A stretch of 38,434 bases of DNA from Bradyrhizobium sp. Ai1a-2 (GCF_000426245.1 NZ_AUEZ01000076.1:1-38434); one strand, 5' to 3'; counted from the first letter of the stretch, positions 1-8,056 are shown. Notes: a model not told the origin generated them from the letters alone. Translations and numbers: made by a program.

Positions 1-107
1 TCCGGGCTGTGCAGCGTCACCAGCCACGTCTTCTGACTGAGTTCGATCGCAACGAAAATTGTGCCATTATGGCCGGTGGTGGGCGTGTCTACGGTCGATG
101 CTTGCAT
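1..107 (-). mobile_element. IS110-family transposase, N-terminal fragment (cut by window edge)
   Basis: Reading the minus strand from ATG at 107 gives 35 codons that run off the left edge. After a short polar leader they contain the peptide IFVAIELSQKTWLVTLHSP. This resembles the start of the IS110-family DEDD transposase/recombinase domain, where the first catalytic acidic residue follows the opening beta strand; here the match is VAIE rather than the commoner VGID. A GGAG lies six bases before the ATG. Only the N-terminus is visible, so whether the element is intact cannot be judged. The family call rests on one short motif from memory. Confidence 0.6.
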
Positions 108-178
108 CTGACTCTCCGAGGGTTCGAGTGTGGAAACCCAAACCTATCGGAAAGGCCACGCTCACCGCCCCATGGAAT

Positions 179-1441
179 CTACGGCGGCTGATGCAATCCC
201 GCGAAATCCTCGCGCTCGATCTTGCGGATGCTCTTGAGATCGAGCAGATGAGCGCCGAAGCCGCCGCGGGCAACCGTTCTTGCCAGTTTCGGCGAGACCA
301 GGGTCAGGCCGGCCGTCATCGCCAGCGGCACGGCGCTGAGCCAATCGAGCTGTACCGGCGTCAGCTCCTCGGTGCTGGCGTTGTATGGCCCTGAGGTCTT
401 CAGGAGATCGCTGCACTCCACCAGAATGTCGCGCCTGGTGCCGCCGCGGGAGGCCTGGCCGAGCAGCGCCTGCATCGCCAAATGCGTCCGCACGCCGGTG
501 CGGCTTTCAGGCAAGGGCTGTGGCGTCTCGCCGAGCGAAACGCGCAGCAGGAGATCGACCAGATCGGTGCCGGCGCGGAAGGCATTGAGCGGCTCCACCA
601 GGCGCGGATTGCAGTCGATCAGGAGCGGCACGTGGCTGTCGATCGGCATCACGTAATCGACCGACATCGCGCCGTGCCAGGCCAGCGTTGCTCCGATCGC
701 CGCCAGATCGGCGCGCACCTCCGGACGGCTGACGCTTTCCTTGATCGCCTCGCCGCCGCCGACGCCGGGCGCGATCTGCCGATAGGCGTGGAAGCCGACC
801 AGTTTCCCAAAGCAAAACACCGACTGCGCCTTCTCCGTGGTGCCGGTGACGAGATCCTGCACCAGCAGCTCGTCGGCGAAGGTGTCCGTGGCGCCGAGCT
901 CGTACAGCGCGATGTTGAAATCGGCTTCGTCGCGCACGAACCAGATGCCGCGGCTTGCGGTCCCGACCGAGGTCTTGATGACGGACGGAAAGCGGATGGC
1001 GTCGCGTAGCTCGCTCTCCGAGGTCACGATCCGCGTTGGCGGCTGCGGCAGGCCCAACTGGTCGAGCAAGCGGCTGAAGCCGGCCTTGCTGTGCACCATG
1101 CGGTAGCTGTCGAACCGCGGCAGCGCCACGCCGACGCGGCCCTTCAGCCGCGCCTCGGCGCGCGCGAACAGAAAACCTTGTTCATGGGTCGGCAGCAGCA
1201 CGTCGAACGGCGCCTCCAGCAGCCGCTCGACAAAACCGAGGAATCCCTCGGGATCGTAGCGCAACCCCGGGCAGCGGTGGAATTTGCGCACAAAGCGTGA
1301 ATAGCGCGACAGGCACCAGGGCGAGGGATCGCAGACCTCGACATGGTGGCCGGCAAGGCCGAGGATCGTGATCGCCTCGCGCGCCGATGTGCTCGCCCCC
1401 TCGGGGATCAGGACGCGCAGCTTTCTCGCCGGATCGGTCAT
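179..1441 (-). CDS. ATP-grasp domain protein (carboxylate-amine ligase-like), substrate unknown
   Basis: This 420-aa protein has the ATP-grasp layout. An N-terminal Rossmann-like pre-ATP-grasp part (about 1-110) begins RVLIPEGASTSAREA. A lysine/glycine-rich ATP-binding segment VIKTSVGTASRGIWFV lies around 154-169 (K156). Metal- and phosphate-binding acidic residues sit near 262-278, in VDYVMP and LLIDCNPRLVEP. ATP-grasp enzymes join a carboxylate to an amine or thiol through an acyl phosphate. The overall form recalls carbamoyl-phosphate-synthase-like and PylC-like proteins, but no specific family is recognised. The gene is divergent from the MFS exporter at 1599, with about 157 bp between them. 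The Shine-Dalgarno signal before ATG 1441 is weak. The C-terminal 100 residues have no recognisable domain. The 3' end lies 72 bp from the IS110 fragment. Confidence 0.85.
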   Translation of the reverse strand: MTDPARKLRVLIPEGASTSAREAITILGLAGHHVEVCDPSPWCLSRYSRFVRKFHRCPGLRYDPEGFLGFVERLLEAPFDVLLPTHEQGFLFARAEARLKGRVGVALPRFDSYRMVHSKAGFSRLLDQLGLPQPPTRIVTSESELRDAIRFPSVIKTSVGTASRGIWFVRDEADFNIALYELGATDTFADELLVQDLVTGTTEKAQSVFCFGKLVGFHAYRQIAPGVGGGEAIKESVSRPEVRADLAAIGATLAWHGAMSVDYVMPIDSHVPLLIDCNPRLVEPLNAFRAGTDLVDLLLRVSLGETPQPLPESRTGVRTHLAMQALLGQASRGGTRRDILVECSDLLKTSGPYNASTEELTPVQLDWLSAVPLAMTAGLTLVSPKLARTVARGGFGAHLLDLKSIRKIEREDFAGLHQPP

Positions 1442-1598
1442 GCCAGATCATTGCTGCAACGCGAGTGGCTTGTCTTGCCGCTTTAATGCCGCATGTCGCT
1501 CGGTCGCGGTTCGCCGGGTCAGCCATGCAGCGGCCTTCATGGACAAATAACGCTCAGCCGATATTTTCGCGGCACGCCCTGCCGGGCATCGCATTTTG

Positions 1599-2840
1599 AT
1601 GAGGCTTCCCACCGATATGGCTGATGTTCTTGCCGCACCGCAGCAATTGAGATCCGACAGCGCGGTGCGCACGCTGACGGGGATTTCGATCGCGCATTGG
1701 GTCAGCCATTTCCATCTCTTCGTGCTGCCGATGCTGTTCCCGTTCCTGAAAGAACGGCTCGGCGTCGGCTATATCGAGCTCGGCTTCGCGCTGACGGTAT
1801 TTGCGCTGGTCTCCGGCCTGACACAGGCGCCGATCGGCTATCTCGCCGACCATATCGGCGCGCGAAAAATCCTCCTGATCGGCCTTTGCGTGGGCGGCTT
1901 TGCCCTGATCGGGCTCGGCACGCATTTGAGCTATCCCGCGCTGATCGCCTGCGCGATTGCGCTCGGGCTCGCCAACAGCGTCTATCACCCCGCCGATTAT
2001 GCGATCCTGTCGGCGCATATGGACGAGGCGCGGATGGGCCGCGCGTTCTCGATCCACACCTTTGCCGGCTTCCTCGGCGGCGCGGTGGCGCCCGCGATCA
2101 TGGCGGCGCTGGTGGCCTGGATCGGCGGTCTCGGCGCGCTGATGGTCGCAGGCGCCGTCGGCCCGCTGGTGGCGCTCTTGCTCGTCGTCATGGGCATTCC
2201 GGACGCCGGCGCCGCGAAGGACAGGCCCGAGGGCACTGAGAAGGTGCAAGTGAGTGTGATGACGCCGGCGATCATGGTGCTGACCGTGTTCTTCACGCTG
2301 CTCAGCCTGTCGAATGCCGGAATCGGCAATTTCGGCGTGGTGGCGCTGATGGGCGGCTATGGAGTGTCGTTCTCCTCGGCCAATATCGCGCTGACCGCGT
2401 TCCTTGGCGCCAGTGCCGTCGGCGTGCTGGCCGGCGGCTATCTGGCTGACCGCACCCATCGCCACGGCCAGGTCGCGGCGGCCTGCTTTGCGGTCAATGC
2501 GGCGATCGTGGTCGTGATCGCGCTGGTCACCCTGCCCTCACCGGTGCTGACCGCGGCGATGGGCCTGGCCGGTTTCCTCGGCGGCGTGATCGCACCCTCG
2601 CGTGACATGCTGGTGCGCAACGCGGCGCCTCCCGGTGCCGCCGGCCGCGCCTTCGGCATCGTCTCCACCGGCTTCAACTTCGGCGGCATCGTCAGCCCGC
2701 TGCTGTTCGGCTGGATCATGGACCACAACCTGCCGCATTGGGTGTTCGGCGCCTCCGCCGTCTTCATGGTGCTGACGGTGCTGCTCGCGCTCGTCACCGA
2801 TCGCAAGCCGCAGGTATCGGACGCGCGCGCCGCGGCCTGA
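1599..2840 (+). CDS. MFS transporter, fosmidomycin-resistance (Fsr)-like
   Basis: A protein of about 413 aa with roughly a dozen hydrophobic segments. The MFS loop 2-3 signature appears as GYLADHIGARKILLIG, followed by the element LANSVYHPADYAILS, which is typical of the fosmidomycin-resistance/Fsr branch of drug:proton antiporters. The C-terminal half contains the second loop copy GGYLADRTHRHG. The role is proton-driven export across the inner membrane; the substrate is not determinable. The start is uncertain: TTG 1596, ATG 1599 and ATG 1617 are in frame, and none has a strong ribosome binding site, although GAGG upstream of 1617 could serve. The gene is divergent from the ATP-grasp gene and may export its product, which is inference. 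It converges with the small gene ending at 2848. Confidence 0.9.
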   Translation: MRLPTDMADVLAAPQQLRSDSAVRTLTGISIAHWVSHFHLFVLPMLFPFLKERLGVGYIELGFALTVFALVSGLTQAPIGYLADHIGARKILLIGLCVGGFALIGLGTHLSYPALIACAIALGLANSVYHPADYAILSAHMDEARMGRAFSIHTFAGFLGGAVAPAIMAALVAWIGGLGALMVAGAVGPLVALLLVVMGIPDAGAAKDRPEGTEKVQVSVMTPAIMVLTVFFTLLSLSNAGIGNFGVVALMGGYGVSFSSANIALTAFLGASAVGVLAGGYLADRTHRHGQVAAACFAVNAAIVVVIALVTLPSPVLTAAMGLAGFLGGVIAPSRDMLVRNAAPPGAAGRAFGIVSTGFNFGGIVSPLLFGWIMDHNLPHWVFGASAVFMVLTVLLALVTDRKPQVSDARAAA

Positions 2841-2847
2841 CGACCTA

Positions 2848-3054
2848 TCAGGTGTCCTCGCGAGCGATTGCTTCGAAACGATCCGCGCAATCGCTCAGGC
2901 CGACATAACAGGCGACGCCGAGATAGATGGTCTGAAGCGCGCGAGCGCTCCGGTCTCGACGTGTCGGCACGCGCGCGGCGCCGGTAACGCTATCGCCGGC
3001 CTCGGCAGGCGACGTGGAAAGTGCGCACTCATTGCCTTTGATGGTCGCGGTCAC
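2848..3054 (-). CDS. Small hypothetical protein (68 aa)
   Basis: A longer open frame reaches back to 3219. The GTG at 3054 is the best start because GGAG sits seven bases before it on the minus strand. The resulting 68-residue product begins VTATIKGNECALS and has a mildly hydrophobic centre (QTIYLGVACYVGLSDCAD). It contains three cysteines (C10, C50, C57) and no recognised domain. It is divergent from the 64-aa gene at 3224 and nearly abuts the convergent MFS gene (7 bp gap). Gene status is supported only by the ribosome binding site and the position, so it could be spurious. Confidence 0.4.
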   Translation of the reverse strand: MTATIKGNECALSTSPAEAGDSVTGAARVPTRRDRSARALQTIYLGVACYVGLSDCADRFEAIAREDT

Positions 3055-3223
3055 GAGAAATCTCCGCAGTGATTTCAGTAGAATCTGCGGGGGGCCCGTT
3101 ACGGTCCGATCACTATCTCGAACTAAATGCTTACAGTTGTAACCGACCGCTGCGTCTGGCAGAAATGTGAGCCAACGCGGCCTGATGCGATCCTGAGCTG
3201 GCAACAGAAGAGGAGACATCTCG

Positions 3224-3418
3224 ATGCAGGAATACGATCTCTACATTAATCCGCAAAAGCCGACGGTCGGCCTCTATGTGCGCAGAGGGGCTGGGCTTCC
3301 CGACCTGGCCGATCCGAAGCAATGGGCATTTGACGGCACGGCGGCACAGGCCGAACTGCCGCCGGACCTTGTGAAACGGATCGAAGCCAATGGTCACGCA
3401 TTCCGCGACATGGACTAG
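3224..3418 (+). CDS. Small hypothetical protein (64 aa)
   Basis: The 64-residue product starts MQEYDLYINPQKPTVGLYVR and ends IEANGHAFRDMD. A strong ribosome binding site (AGAGGAG) lies about nine bases before the ATG. The composition is soluble and mixed-charge, with no membrane segment or signal peptide. It looks like one of the short conserved proteins of unknown function found in Bradyrhizobium; that association is from memory. It is followed 142 bp later by the deacylase gene on the same strand. It could share a promoter with it, but nothing ties the two functions. Confidence 0.7.
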   Translation: MQEYDLYINPQKPTVGLYVRRGAGLPDLADPKQWAFDGTAAQAELPPDLVKRIEANGHAFRDMD

Positions 3419-3560
3419 GCGTTAGACGATAGCCCAGGAGGCGCGATTTTCGGGGTTGCCGGGCCATAGCGCATTGCTGAGCCCCATCCCCAACCGGTTG
3501 ACAGCATCGAGGGACGATCCATGATGCGGGGCAACAAACAACAAATCGGGATGAAGCGCC

Positions 3561-5279
3561 ATGACCTCAGCGCCTGACATCGTGATCCGCGGCGGCACCA
3601 TTGCGGACGGCAGCGGCGGCGACCTCTACGAAGCCGATGTGGCAATCGTGGGCGGCAAGATCACCGAGATCGGCAAGGTTTCAGGCAAAGGCAAGGAGGA
3701 GATCGACGCACGCGGCAAGCTGGTGGCGCCGGGCTTCGTCGATGTTCACACGCATTACGACGGCCAGGTGACCTGGAGCCAGGACATCACGCCCTCCTCG
3801 CAGAACGGCGTCACCACCGCGATCATGGGCAATTGCGGCGTCGGCTTTGCACCCTGCCGGCCGAGCGATCACACAAGGCTGATCCAGCTCATGGAAGGCG
3901 TCGAGGACATTCCCGAGCCGGTCTTGAGCGCCGGCATTCCCTGGGCATGGGAGAGTTTTCCGGACTACATGGACTGGCTGTCGAAGCGCAGCTTCGACGT
4001 CGACATCGGCGCGCAACTGCCGCATGCGGCGCTGCGTGTCTATGTGATGGGCGAACGCGGCGCGCGCCGCGATCCGTCCACGGTGGAGGACAACGAGCAG
4101 ATGGCGCGACTTGCCGGAGACGCGGTTCGCGCCGGCGCGCTTGGCTTCTCCACCTCGCGCACCCTCAACCACCGCACCTCGACCGGCGACTTCACGCCGA
4201 CCTTGAAGGCGGGCGAGGACGAATTGACCGCGATCGCCGGCGCGATGCATGGCGTCGGCCGCAGCGTGCTGCAATTCGTGCTCGATGCCTCCACTGCCGA
4301 CGAAGACCTGCCGATGATGCTGCGGGTGGCGCAGAACACCAGGTGCCCGATCTCGTTCTCGCTCGCGCAGAACGACAAGTCGCCGCGGCGCTGGCGCCAG
4401 ACGCTCGACACCATCAGCGAGGCCACAAGCCGCGGGCTGTCGATCACCGCGCAGATCGCCGCGCGCCCGGTCGGGCTGTTGCTCGGGCTGGAGCTGTCGC
4501 GCAACCCGTTCCAGACCCATCCGAGCTACAAGGCGATCGCGCATCTGCCGCTCGCCGAGCGCGTCGCGCGGTTGCGCCAGCCCGAGGTGCGCGCCGCGCT
4601 CCTCGCCGAGAGTGCGAGCGACACCGACGATCCGCTGTTCTTCCGGCCCAACTACGACAAGATGTACCTGCTCGGAAATCCGCCCGATTACGAGCAGCCG
4701 CCGGAGAACACGCTGGGCGCGCAGGCGCGCCGGCTCGGCAAGCGCCCGGAAGAACTCGCCTATGATGCGATGCTGACCGACGAGGGCCGCGGCATGCTCT
4801 ACGTGCCGTTCCTCAACTATTCCGACGGCAATCTCGATGCGACGCGCGAGATGCTGCTGGACCCGAACGCGGTGCCGGGCCTCTCCGACGGCGGCGCGCA
4901 TTGCGGCATCATCTGCGATGCGTCCTTCCCGACCTATCTCCTGACGCACTGGACGCGCGACCGCACCCGCGGCGAGAAGCTCTCGATCCCCTTCGTGATC
5001 GCGGTGCAATCGCGCAAGACGGCGCTCTCGGTCGGCCTCGCCGATCGCGGCCTGATCGCACCGGGCTACAAGGCCGACGTCAACGTGATCGATTACGACC
5101 GGCTGCATCTGCACCCGCCGAAGGTGCATTACGATCTCCCCGTCGGCGGCCGCCGTCTCCTGCAGCAGGTCGACGGCTACGATGCGACGATCATCTCCGG
5201 CGTCGTGACCCAGCGCGGCGGTGCGGCCACGGGCGCAAGACCCGGCCGGCTCATTCGCGGCACGCAGGCGATGCACTGA
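3561..5279 (+). CDS. N-acyl-D-amino-acid deacylase family amidohydrolase
   Basis: This 572-aa protein belongs to the metal-dependent amidohydrolase superfamily, D-aminoacylase branch. It opens with the beta-sandwich strand IVIRGGTIADGSGG. The metal-binding HxH is in DVHTHYDGQVTW (H63, H65). The cysteine motif MGNCGVGFAPC (C92) matches the zinc-ligand Cys of D-aminoacylases. The late catalytic Asp lies in LSDGGAHCG (D443). The C-terminal PGYKADVNVIDYDRL is the usual return to the sandwich domain. Family members hydrolyse N-acyl-D-amino acids to the acid and the free D-amino acid; specificity cannot be read here. At 572 aa it is longer than classical D-aminoacylases (about 480-500 aa), as in many environmental paralogues. 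The start ATG 3561 is preceded by a GGGATGAAG stretch. It appears monocistronic and is followed by a large inverted repeat. Confidence 0.9.
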   Translation: MTSAPDIVIRGGTIADGSGGDLYEADVAIVGGKITEIGKVSGKGKEEIDARGKLVAPGFVDVHTHYDGQVTWSQDITPSSQNGVTTAIMGNCGVGFAPCRPSDHTRLIQLMEGVEDIPEPVLSAGIPWAWESFPDYMDWLSKRSFDVDIGAQLPHAALRVYVMGERGARRDPSTVEDNEQMARLAGDAVRAGALGFSTSRTLNHRTSTGDFTPTLKAGEDELTAIAGAMHGVGRSVLQFVLDASTADEDLPMMLRVAQNTRCPISFSLAQNDKSPRRWRQTLDTISEATSRGLSITAQIAARPVGLLLGLELSRNPFQTHPSYKAIAHLPLAERVARLRQPEVRAALLAESASDTDDPLFFRPNYDKMYLLGNPPDYEQPPENTLGAQARRLGKRPEELAYDAMLTDEGRGMLYVPFLNYSDGNLDATREMLLDPNAVPGLSDGGAHCGIICDASFPTYLLTHWTRDRTRGEKLSIPFVIAVQSRKTALSVGLADRGLIAPGYKADVNVIDYDRLHLHPPKVHYDLPVGGRRLLQQVDGYDATIISGVVTQRGGAATGARPGRLIRGTQAMH

Positions 5280-5287
5280 CGCGTAGC

Positions 5288-5370
5288 CGTAGGTTGGGCA
5301 AAACGCAGCGTGCCCACCATCAAGCATCTCGCCCGGAATGGTGGGCACGCTGCGCTTTGCCCACCCTACG
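5288..5370. repeat. Long inverted repeat (REP/terminator-like)
   Basis: Two arms of about 32 nt face each other across a loop of roughly 17 nt. The left arm, near 5288-5320, begins GTAGGTTGGGCAAAACGCAG. The right arm, 5338-5369, is its near-perfect reverse complement, ending GCTTTGCCCACCCTAC. It sits between the convergent deacylase and the 54-aa gene. It could therefore act as a bidirectional terminator or be a REP-type element. It differs in sequence from the other repeats in this window. Confidence 0.85.
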
Positions 5371-5416
5371 AGGACTACAAGGACATTTGCGCACAGCGTT
5401 AGCGCAGGCAAACGGT

Positions 5417-5581
5417 CTAGTGCAGCGTGCGCCGATGCGGTGGAGCGATGTTAGATCGCTCATAGACGTATTGCAGCTCGGCTTCGAGGCGCTCGTTGAT
5501 CAGGAGGAGTGCCCGTAAAGCTCCGTGAAGGTCACCGCGGCATTCCTCGATCAGTCTGTCTATCAAGTCGTTTATCGGCAT
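5417..5581 (-). CDS. Micro-protein, 54 aa, hypothetical
   Basis: A 54-codon minus-strand reading frame starts at ATG 5581 with GGAG six bases upstream and stops with TAG at 5419-5417. The product begins MPINDLIDRLIEECRGDLHG, continues with a leucine-rich helical stretch (ALRALLLINERLEAELQYVY) and ends in a basic tail (PPHRRTLH). It looks like a short amphipathic helical or coiled-coil peptide, possibly a dimeric regulator or a subunit of something larger; this is inference. Codon use and the ribosome binding site support a real gene. No family was recognised. Confidence 0.6.
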   Translation of the reverse strand: MPINDLIDRLIEECRGDLHGALRALLLINERLEAELQYVYERSNIAPPHRRTLH

Positions 5582-5935
5582 CGTTGGCTCCCACGGCGTC
5601 GGGGCTCCATCAACCGCGCCTAGTGGGCGAAACTTACCTCCAATCCACAGCCCCTTCGCTGGGGCGCAAGCCTGAGGCGTTTACCGCGACGCGATGCGGA
5701 AACTGTTGGGTGTCTGTGTGACATGCGGACAACATCCAAGCAGAAAACCGGGCCAGGCTGGATGAACACTGGAAGTATTCCCCGCTGTTCACAGGACGCA
5801 AGCCGAAAGTCAGGTGTTTTTTCAGCGCGACGGGTGCTGCGATGAACCGGTTAAACAAGCGGCCCCGTGTTGCAGTTTTGCAACCGCGCTTCTGCTCCGG
5901 AACGATAGTCTTATCATTTTCCTCGGGGGAGGCAC
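5582..5935. other. Intergenic stretch without a recognisable gene
   Basis: About 350 bp separate the divergent 54-aa and 65-aa genes. The base composition is more mixed than in the neighbouring coding DNA. No RNA gene, riboswitch box or insertion-sequence end was recognised. One minus-strand frame (5634-5858) is open but has a TTG start and no ribosome binding site, so it is not called as a gene. Promoters for both flanking genes must lie here. The TTGCAA at about 5878 has only a weak -10 candidate behind it. Confidence 0.5.
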
Positions 5936-6133
5936 ATGTTTGACGTTTATTTAAACGAAAGACGTGATCTGCTCGTCGTTAATAAAGGACTGCCCATACC
6001 CGTTGTCGCCTTGGGGCGATGGCGCAAGTCCAAGAAAAAAGTTCTCAAAGTCAGTGACGAGATCAAGTCGGCGGTTCAGAGGCAAGGCTATTACGTGCGC
6101 AAGCTGAGGGACCTACCGATCAAGACGGAATAG
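5936..6133 (+). CDS. Small basic hypothetical protein (65 aa)
   Basis: The 65-residue product begins MFDVYLNERRDLLVVNKGLP. A lysine/arginine-rich middle (RWRKSKKKVLKV) is followed by DEIKSAVQRQGYYVRKL. A purine-rich GGGGGAGG lies just before the ATG. The strong positive charge suggests nucleic-acid or membrane-surface contact, but no domain is recognised and no function is claimed. It starts the plus-strand side of a micro-gene patch and is followed at once by the SRAP remnant. Confidence 0.65.
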   Translation: MFDVYLNERRDLLVVNKGLPIPVVALGRWRKSKKKVLKVSDEIKSAVQRQGYYVRKLRDLPIKTE

Positions 6134-6165
6134 CGCCGAAGAGGCCGTCCATACCGGCTGCCGAG

Positions 6166-6228
6166 ATGTGCAATGTCTACTCGATCACAACAAACCAAGA
6201 AGCGATCCGGCATCGTGATGCGCGGTGA
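6166..6228 (+). pseudogene. Remnant of SRAP/YedK-type (HMCES-like) protein, N-terminus only
   Basis: Twenty codons from ATG 6166 encode MCNVYSITTNQEAIR followed by HRDAR and a stop. The first 15 residues are nearly the family consensus for the start of rhizobial SOS-response-associated peptidase (SRAP) proteins. These use Cys2 to crosslink to abasic sites in single-stranded DNA. The intact family is over 200 aa, so this is a truncated fossil. The sequence diverges after Ile-Arg, and a dispersed repeat begins about 25 bp downstream. The remnant lies between two small genes, consistent with deletion of the rest. An overlapping 27-codon frame from 6174 is thought to be chance. Confidence 0.6.
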
Positions 6229-6252
6229 GGACAAGGAAGATCGGGTAGCGGG

Positions 6253-6355
6253 CTAGAGCGCGATGACTTTTCTTCGAATCGTCATCCCGCTCTTGCTCTT
6301 TTGTTTGAGCATGATCTCCGCGCAAACGCTTCGCGTTTGTCGCGAGGGAAAACCG
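6253..6355. repeat. Dispersed palindromic repeat (family F, copy 1)
   Basis: This contains GAGCGCGATGAC facing GTCATCCCGCTC, then the block GATCTCCGCGCAAACGCTT, then GCGTTTGTCGCGAGGGAAAA ending near ACCGG. The second block recurs near 21930-21975 with small changes, so it is a dispersed element. The two parts form separate stem-loops. It starts just after the SRAP remnant and reaches the 5' side of the 58-aa gene. Confidence 0.75.
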
Positions 6356-6369
6356 GGATCGCAGCGAAG

Positions 6370-6546
6370 ATGAACGGAAATCGTTATTACGGGGTTCGGG
6401 TCGAAGGAGCGAAGTACGGCGTGAGCTTTGGCAGCGCCCTTGCTATCGCAATATCCTATACGACGAACCATTCAATACTTTGGGCAATCATCCACGGCAT
6501 TTTGGGCTGGCTGTACGTCATCTACTTTGCGCTCTTTCGATCTTAG
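6370..6546 (+). CDS. Small membrane protein, 58 aa, hypothetical
   Basis: The in-frame ATG at 6301 lies inside the repeat, so ATG 6370 is preferred, with AGCGAAG just before it. The product is MNGNRYYGVRVEGAKYGVSF followed by two hydrophobic stretches around ALAIAISYT and AIIHGILGWLYVIYFAL. This predicts a two-helix inner-membrane peptide with His34 and His41 in or near the membrane. Similar short proteins with NHS-x-WAIIHG-type cores are common in Bradyrhizobium and related groups, from memory. Function is unknown. It converges with the MFS gene ending at 6633. Confidence 0.65.
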   Translation: MNGNRYYGVRVEGAKYGVSFGSALAIAISYTTNHSILWAIIHGILGWLYVIYFALFRS

Positions 6547-6632
6547 CCTGATTGGCGAAGGGATGACGATACGGGACGCGGCGTCCCACAGACGGAGTCG
6601 CCGGCCGATCCTCCTTCTGCGCCGCGCATGAA

Positions 6633-7925
6633 CTAAGTCGGCGATACCGCACTCTTCAGTTCGCTCGCGGGCGCGCCTGCGCCGCGCAGCCTCGCGCGCT
6701 CGGTGTTGGGCCAGAGCAGCAGCAGGCCGAGCAAGCCGGACGTGATCATGATCGCGGCGTTGATGGTGAAGCCGGTCATGTAGCCGTCGAACAGACCGGC
6801 CGAATGCTGGATCACGCTGCCCATGACGGCAGGCGCCACGATGCCGGCGAGCGTGTAGAGCGCGCCGTAGATCGAGATCACGGCGCCGCGCTGCGACACC
6901 GGGGTGAACTCGCCGATCATCGGTGCGCAGACCACGTAGATCGACCCGCAGAGGCCGGAGCCGAACACGAGCAGCGCGATCGTCAGTCCGCCCGGCGCGA
7001 CGTGGGGCATGATGGCCATGATCGTGCCGCCGACGATCAGCGGCGCCGAGCCGAGCACGCCGCGCGCGCCGCGGGTGGTGAAACCGCGCGCCAGCATCAA
7101 TTGCGAAATCCAGCCCGTGAGCATCACGACGACGGCGCCGAACACCCATGGCAGGATCGAAATGAATCCGGCCTGGTGCTGCGTGAAGCCCAGTCCCTTG
7201 ACGATGAAGGGCGTGAACCAGGTGAGCCCGAGCGAGAGCGCCCAGTACGCGCCGAAGGTGGCGGCAACGCAGCCGACGAAGGTCCGCGACGTCAAAAGCC
7301 GGGAATAGGGAATGCGCGGCTCGCTGGCCGCCGTCGCCGCGCTCTCCACTAGCGGGCCTTCCTCGCCGAAGATCATCCACGCCGCAACCCACATCAGCCC
7401 GACGATCCCGAGCGCGCCGAATGCATAGTGCCAGTCGTGATTGACGATGATCCAGTTCAGCGCGGGCACCGCCAGGATCACGCCGAACGCCGAGCCTTGC
7501 GACAGGATCGCAATCGGAAGGGTTCGCTTCTCGTCGGGGAACCATTTGAAGATGGCATGCGCCGCCACCGATGCCGCAGGCCCCTCGCCCGCGCCGAGGA
7601 TGATGCGGCAGATCAGGAGCGTGGTGAAGCCGATGGTGCCGACCATCGGGAACTGCGCCAGCGCCCAGATCAGCGCCAGCACCAGCAGCACCCAGCGCGT
7701 CTCGACGCGGTTGACGATGAAGCCGACCACGATGGCGGAGATCGAGAACAGGAAGAAGAAGGAGGAGCCGAGCAGGCCGAACTGCTCCGGATCGAGCTTC
7801 AATTCGGTCATGATCGGCACACCGGCGAGGCCGACCACGATCTTGTCCGCAAAGTTCACCAGCATGAACAGGAACAGGAGAAAGGTGATCTTCCAGGCGC
7901 CTTTCGGCGTCGGCTGCGCGGTCAT
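6633..7925 (-). CDS. MFS transporter, anion:cation symporter (ACS) type
   Basis: A 430-aa protein with about twelve hydrophobic segments. The N-terminus, TFLLFLFMLVNFADKIVVGL, matches the start of ACS-family members such as hexuronate, glucarate and phthalate transporters. It also has the motif RIILGAGEGPAASVAAHAIF and the adjoining KWFPDEKRTLPIA, both characteristic of that family. The role is inner-membrane symport of an organic anion; the substrate is unknown. GGGGAG sits eight bases before ATG 7925. It is divergent from the ABC ATPase gene at 8057 and has no catabolic partner beside it. Confidence 0.88.
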   Translation of the reverse strand: MTAQPTPKGAWKITFLLFLFMLVNFADKIVVGLAGVPIMTELKLDPEQFGLLGSSFFFLFSISAIVVGFIVNRVETRWVLLVLALIWALAQFPMVGTIGFTTLLICRIILGAGEGPAASVAAHAIFKWFPDEKRTLPIAILSQGSAFGVILAVPALNWIIVNHDWHYAFGALGIVGLMWVAAWMIFGEEGPLVESAATAASEPRIPYSRLLTSRTFVGCVAATFGAYWALSLGLTWFTPFIVKGLGFTQHQAGFISILPWVFGAVVVMLTGWISQLMLARGFTTRGARGVLGSAPLIVGGTIMAIMPHVAPGGLTIALLVFGSGLCGSIYVVCAPMIGEFTPVSQRGAVISIYGALYTLAGIVAPAVMGSVIQHSAGLFDGYMTGFTINAAIMITSGLLGLLLLWPNTERARLRGAGAPASELKSAVSPT

Positions 7926-8056
7926 GCTTGGTTCTCCCCGTCGTTCTCTCGTTTGCTCGGCTCTGCCGGCCGGCCCTGATGGATGCTAGCCTTGGGTTTC
8001 CTGACTAGGCAACCGTGGATTTTGACCTGCCGGCCCTGCCGTGGCATCGACAGCGC

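Noticed and set aside
3681..5411. 576-codon minus-strand open frame opposite the deacylase
   Set aside because: It mirrors the deacylase codon by codon in high-GC DNA, is rich in Arg, Ala and His, and has no domain. The plus-strand gene has clear motifs.
5640..5830. Possible riboswitch or structured RNA
   Set aside because: I looked for a cobalamin-type box and other conserved cores and found none; the downstream gene gives no metabolic hint.
5634..5858. 74-codon minus-strand frame in the intergenic stretch
   Set aside because: TTG start, no ribosome binding site, no domain, and it overlaps the likely promoter of the 54-aa gene.
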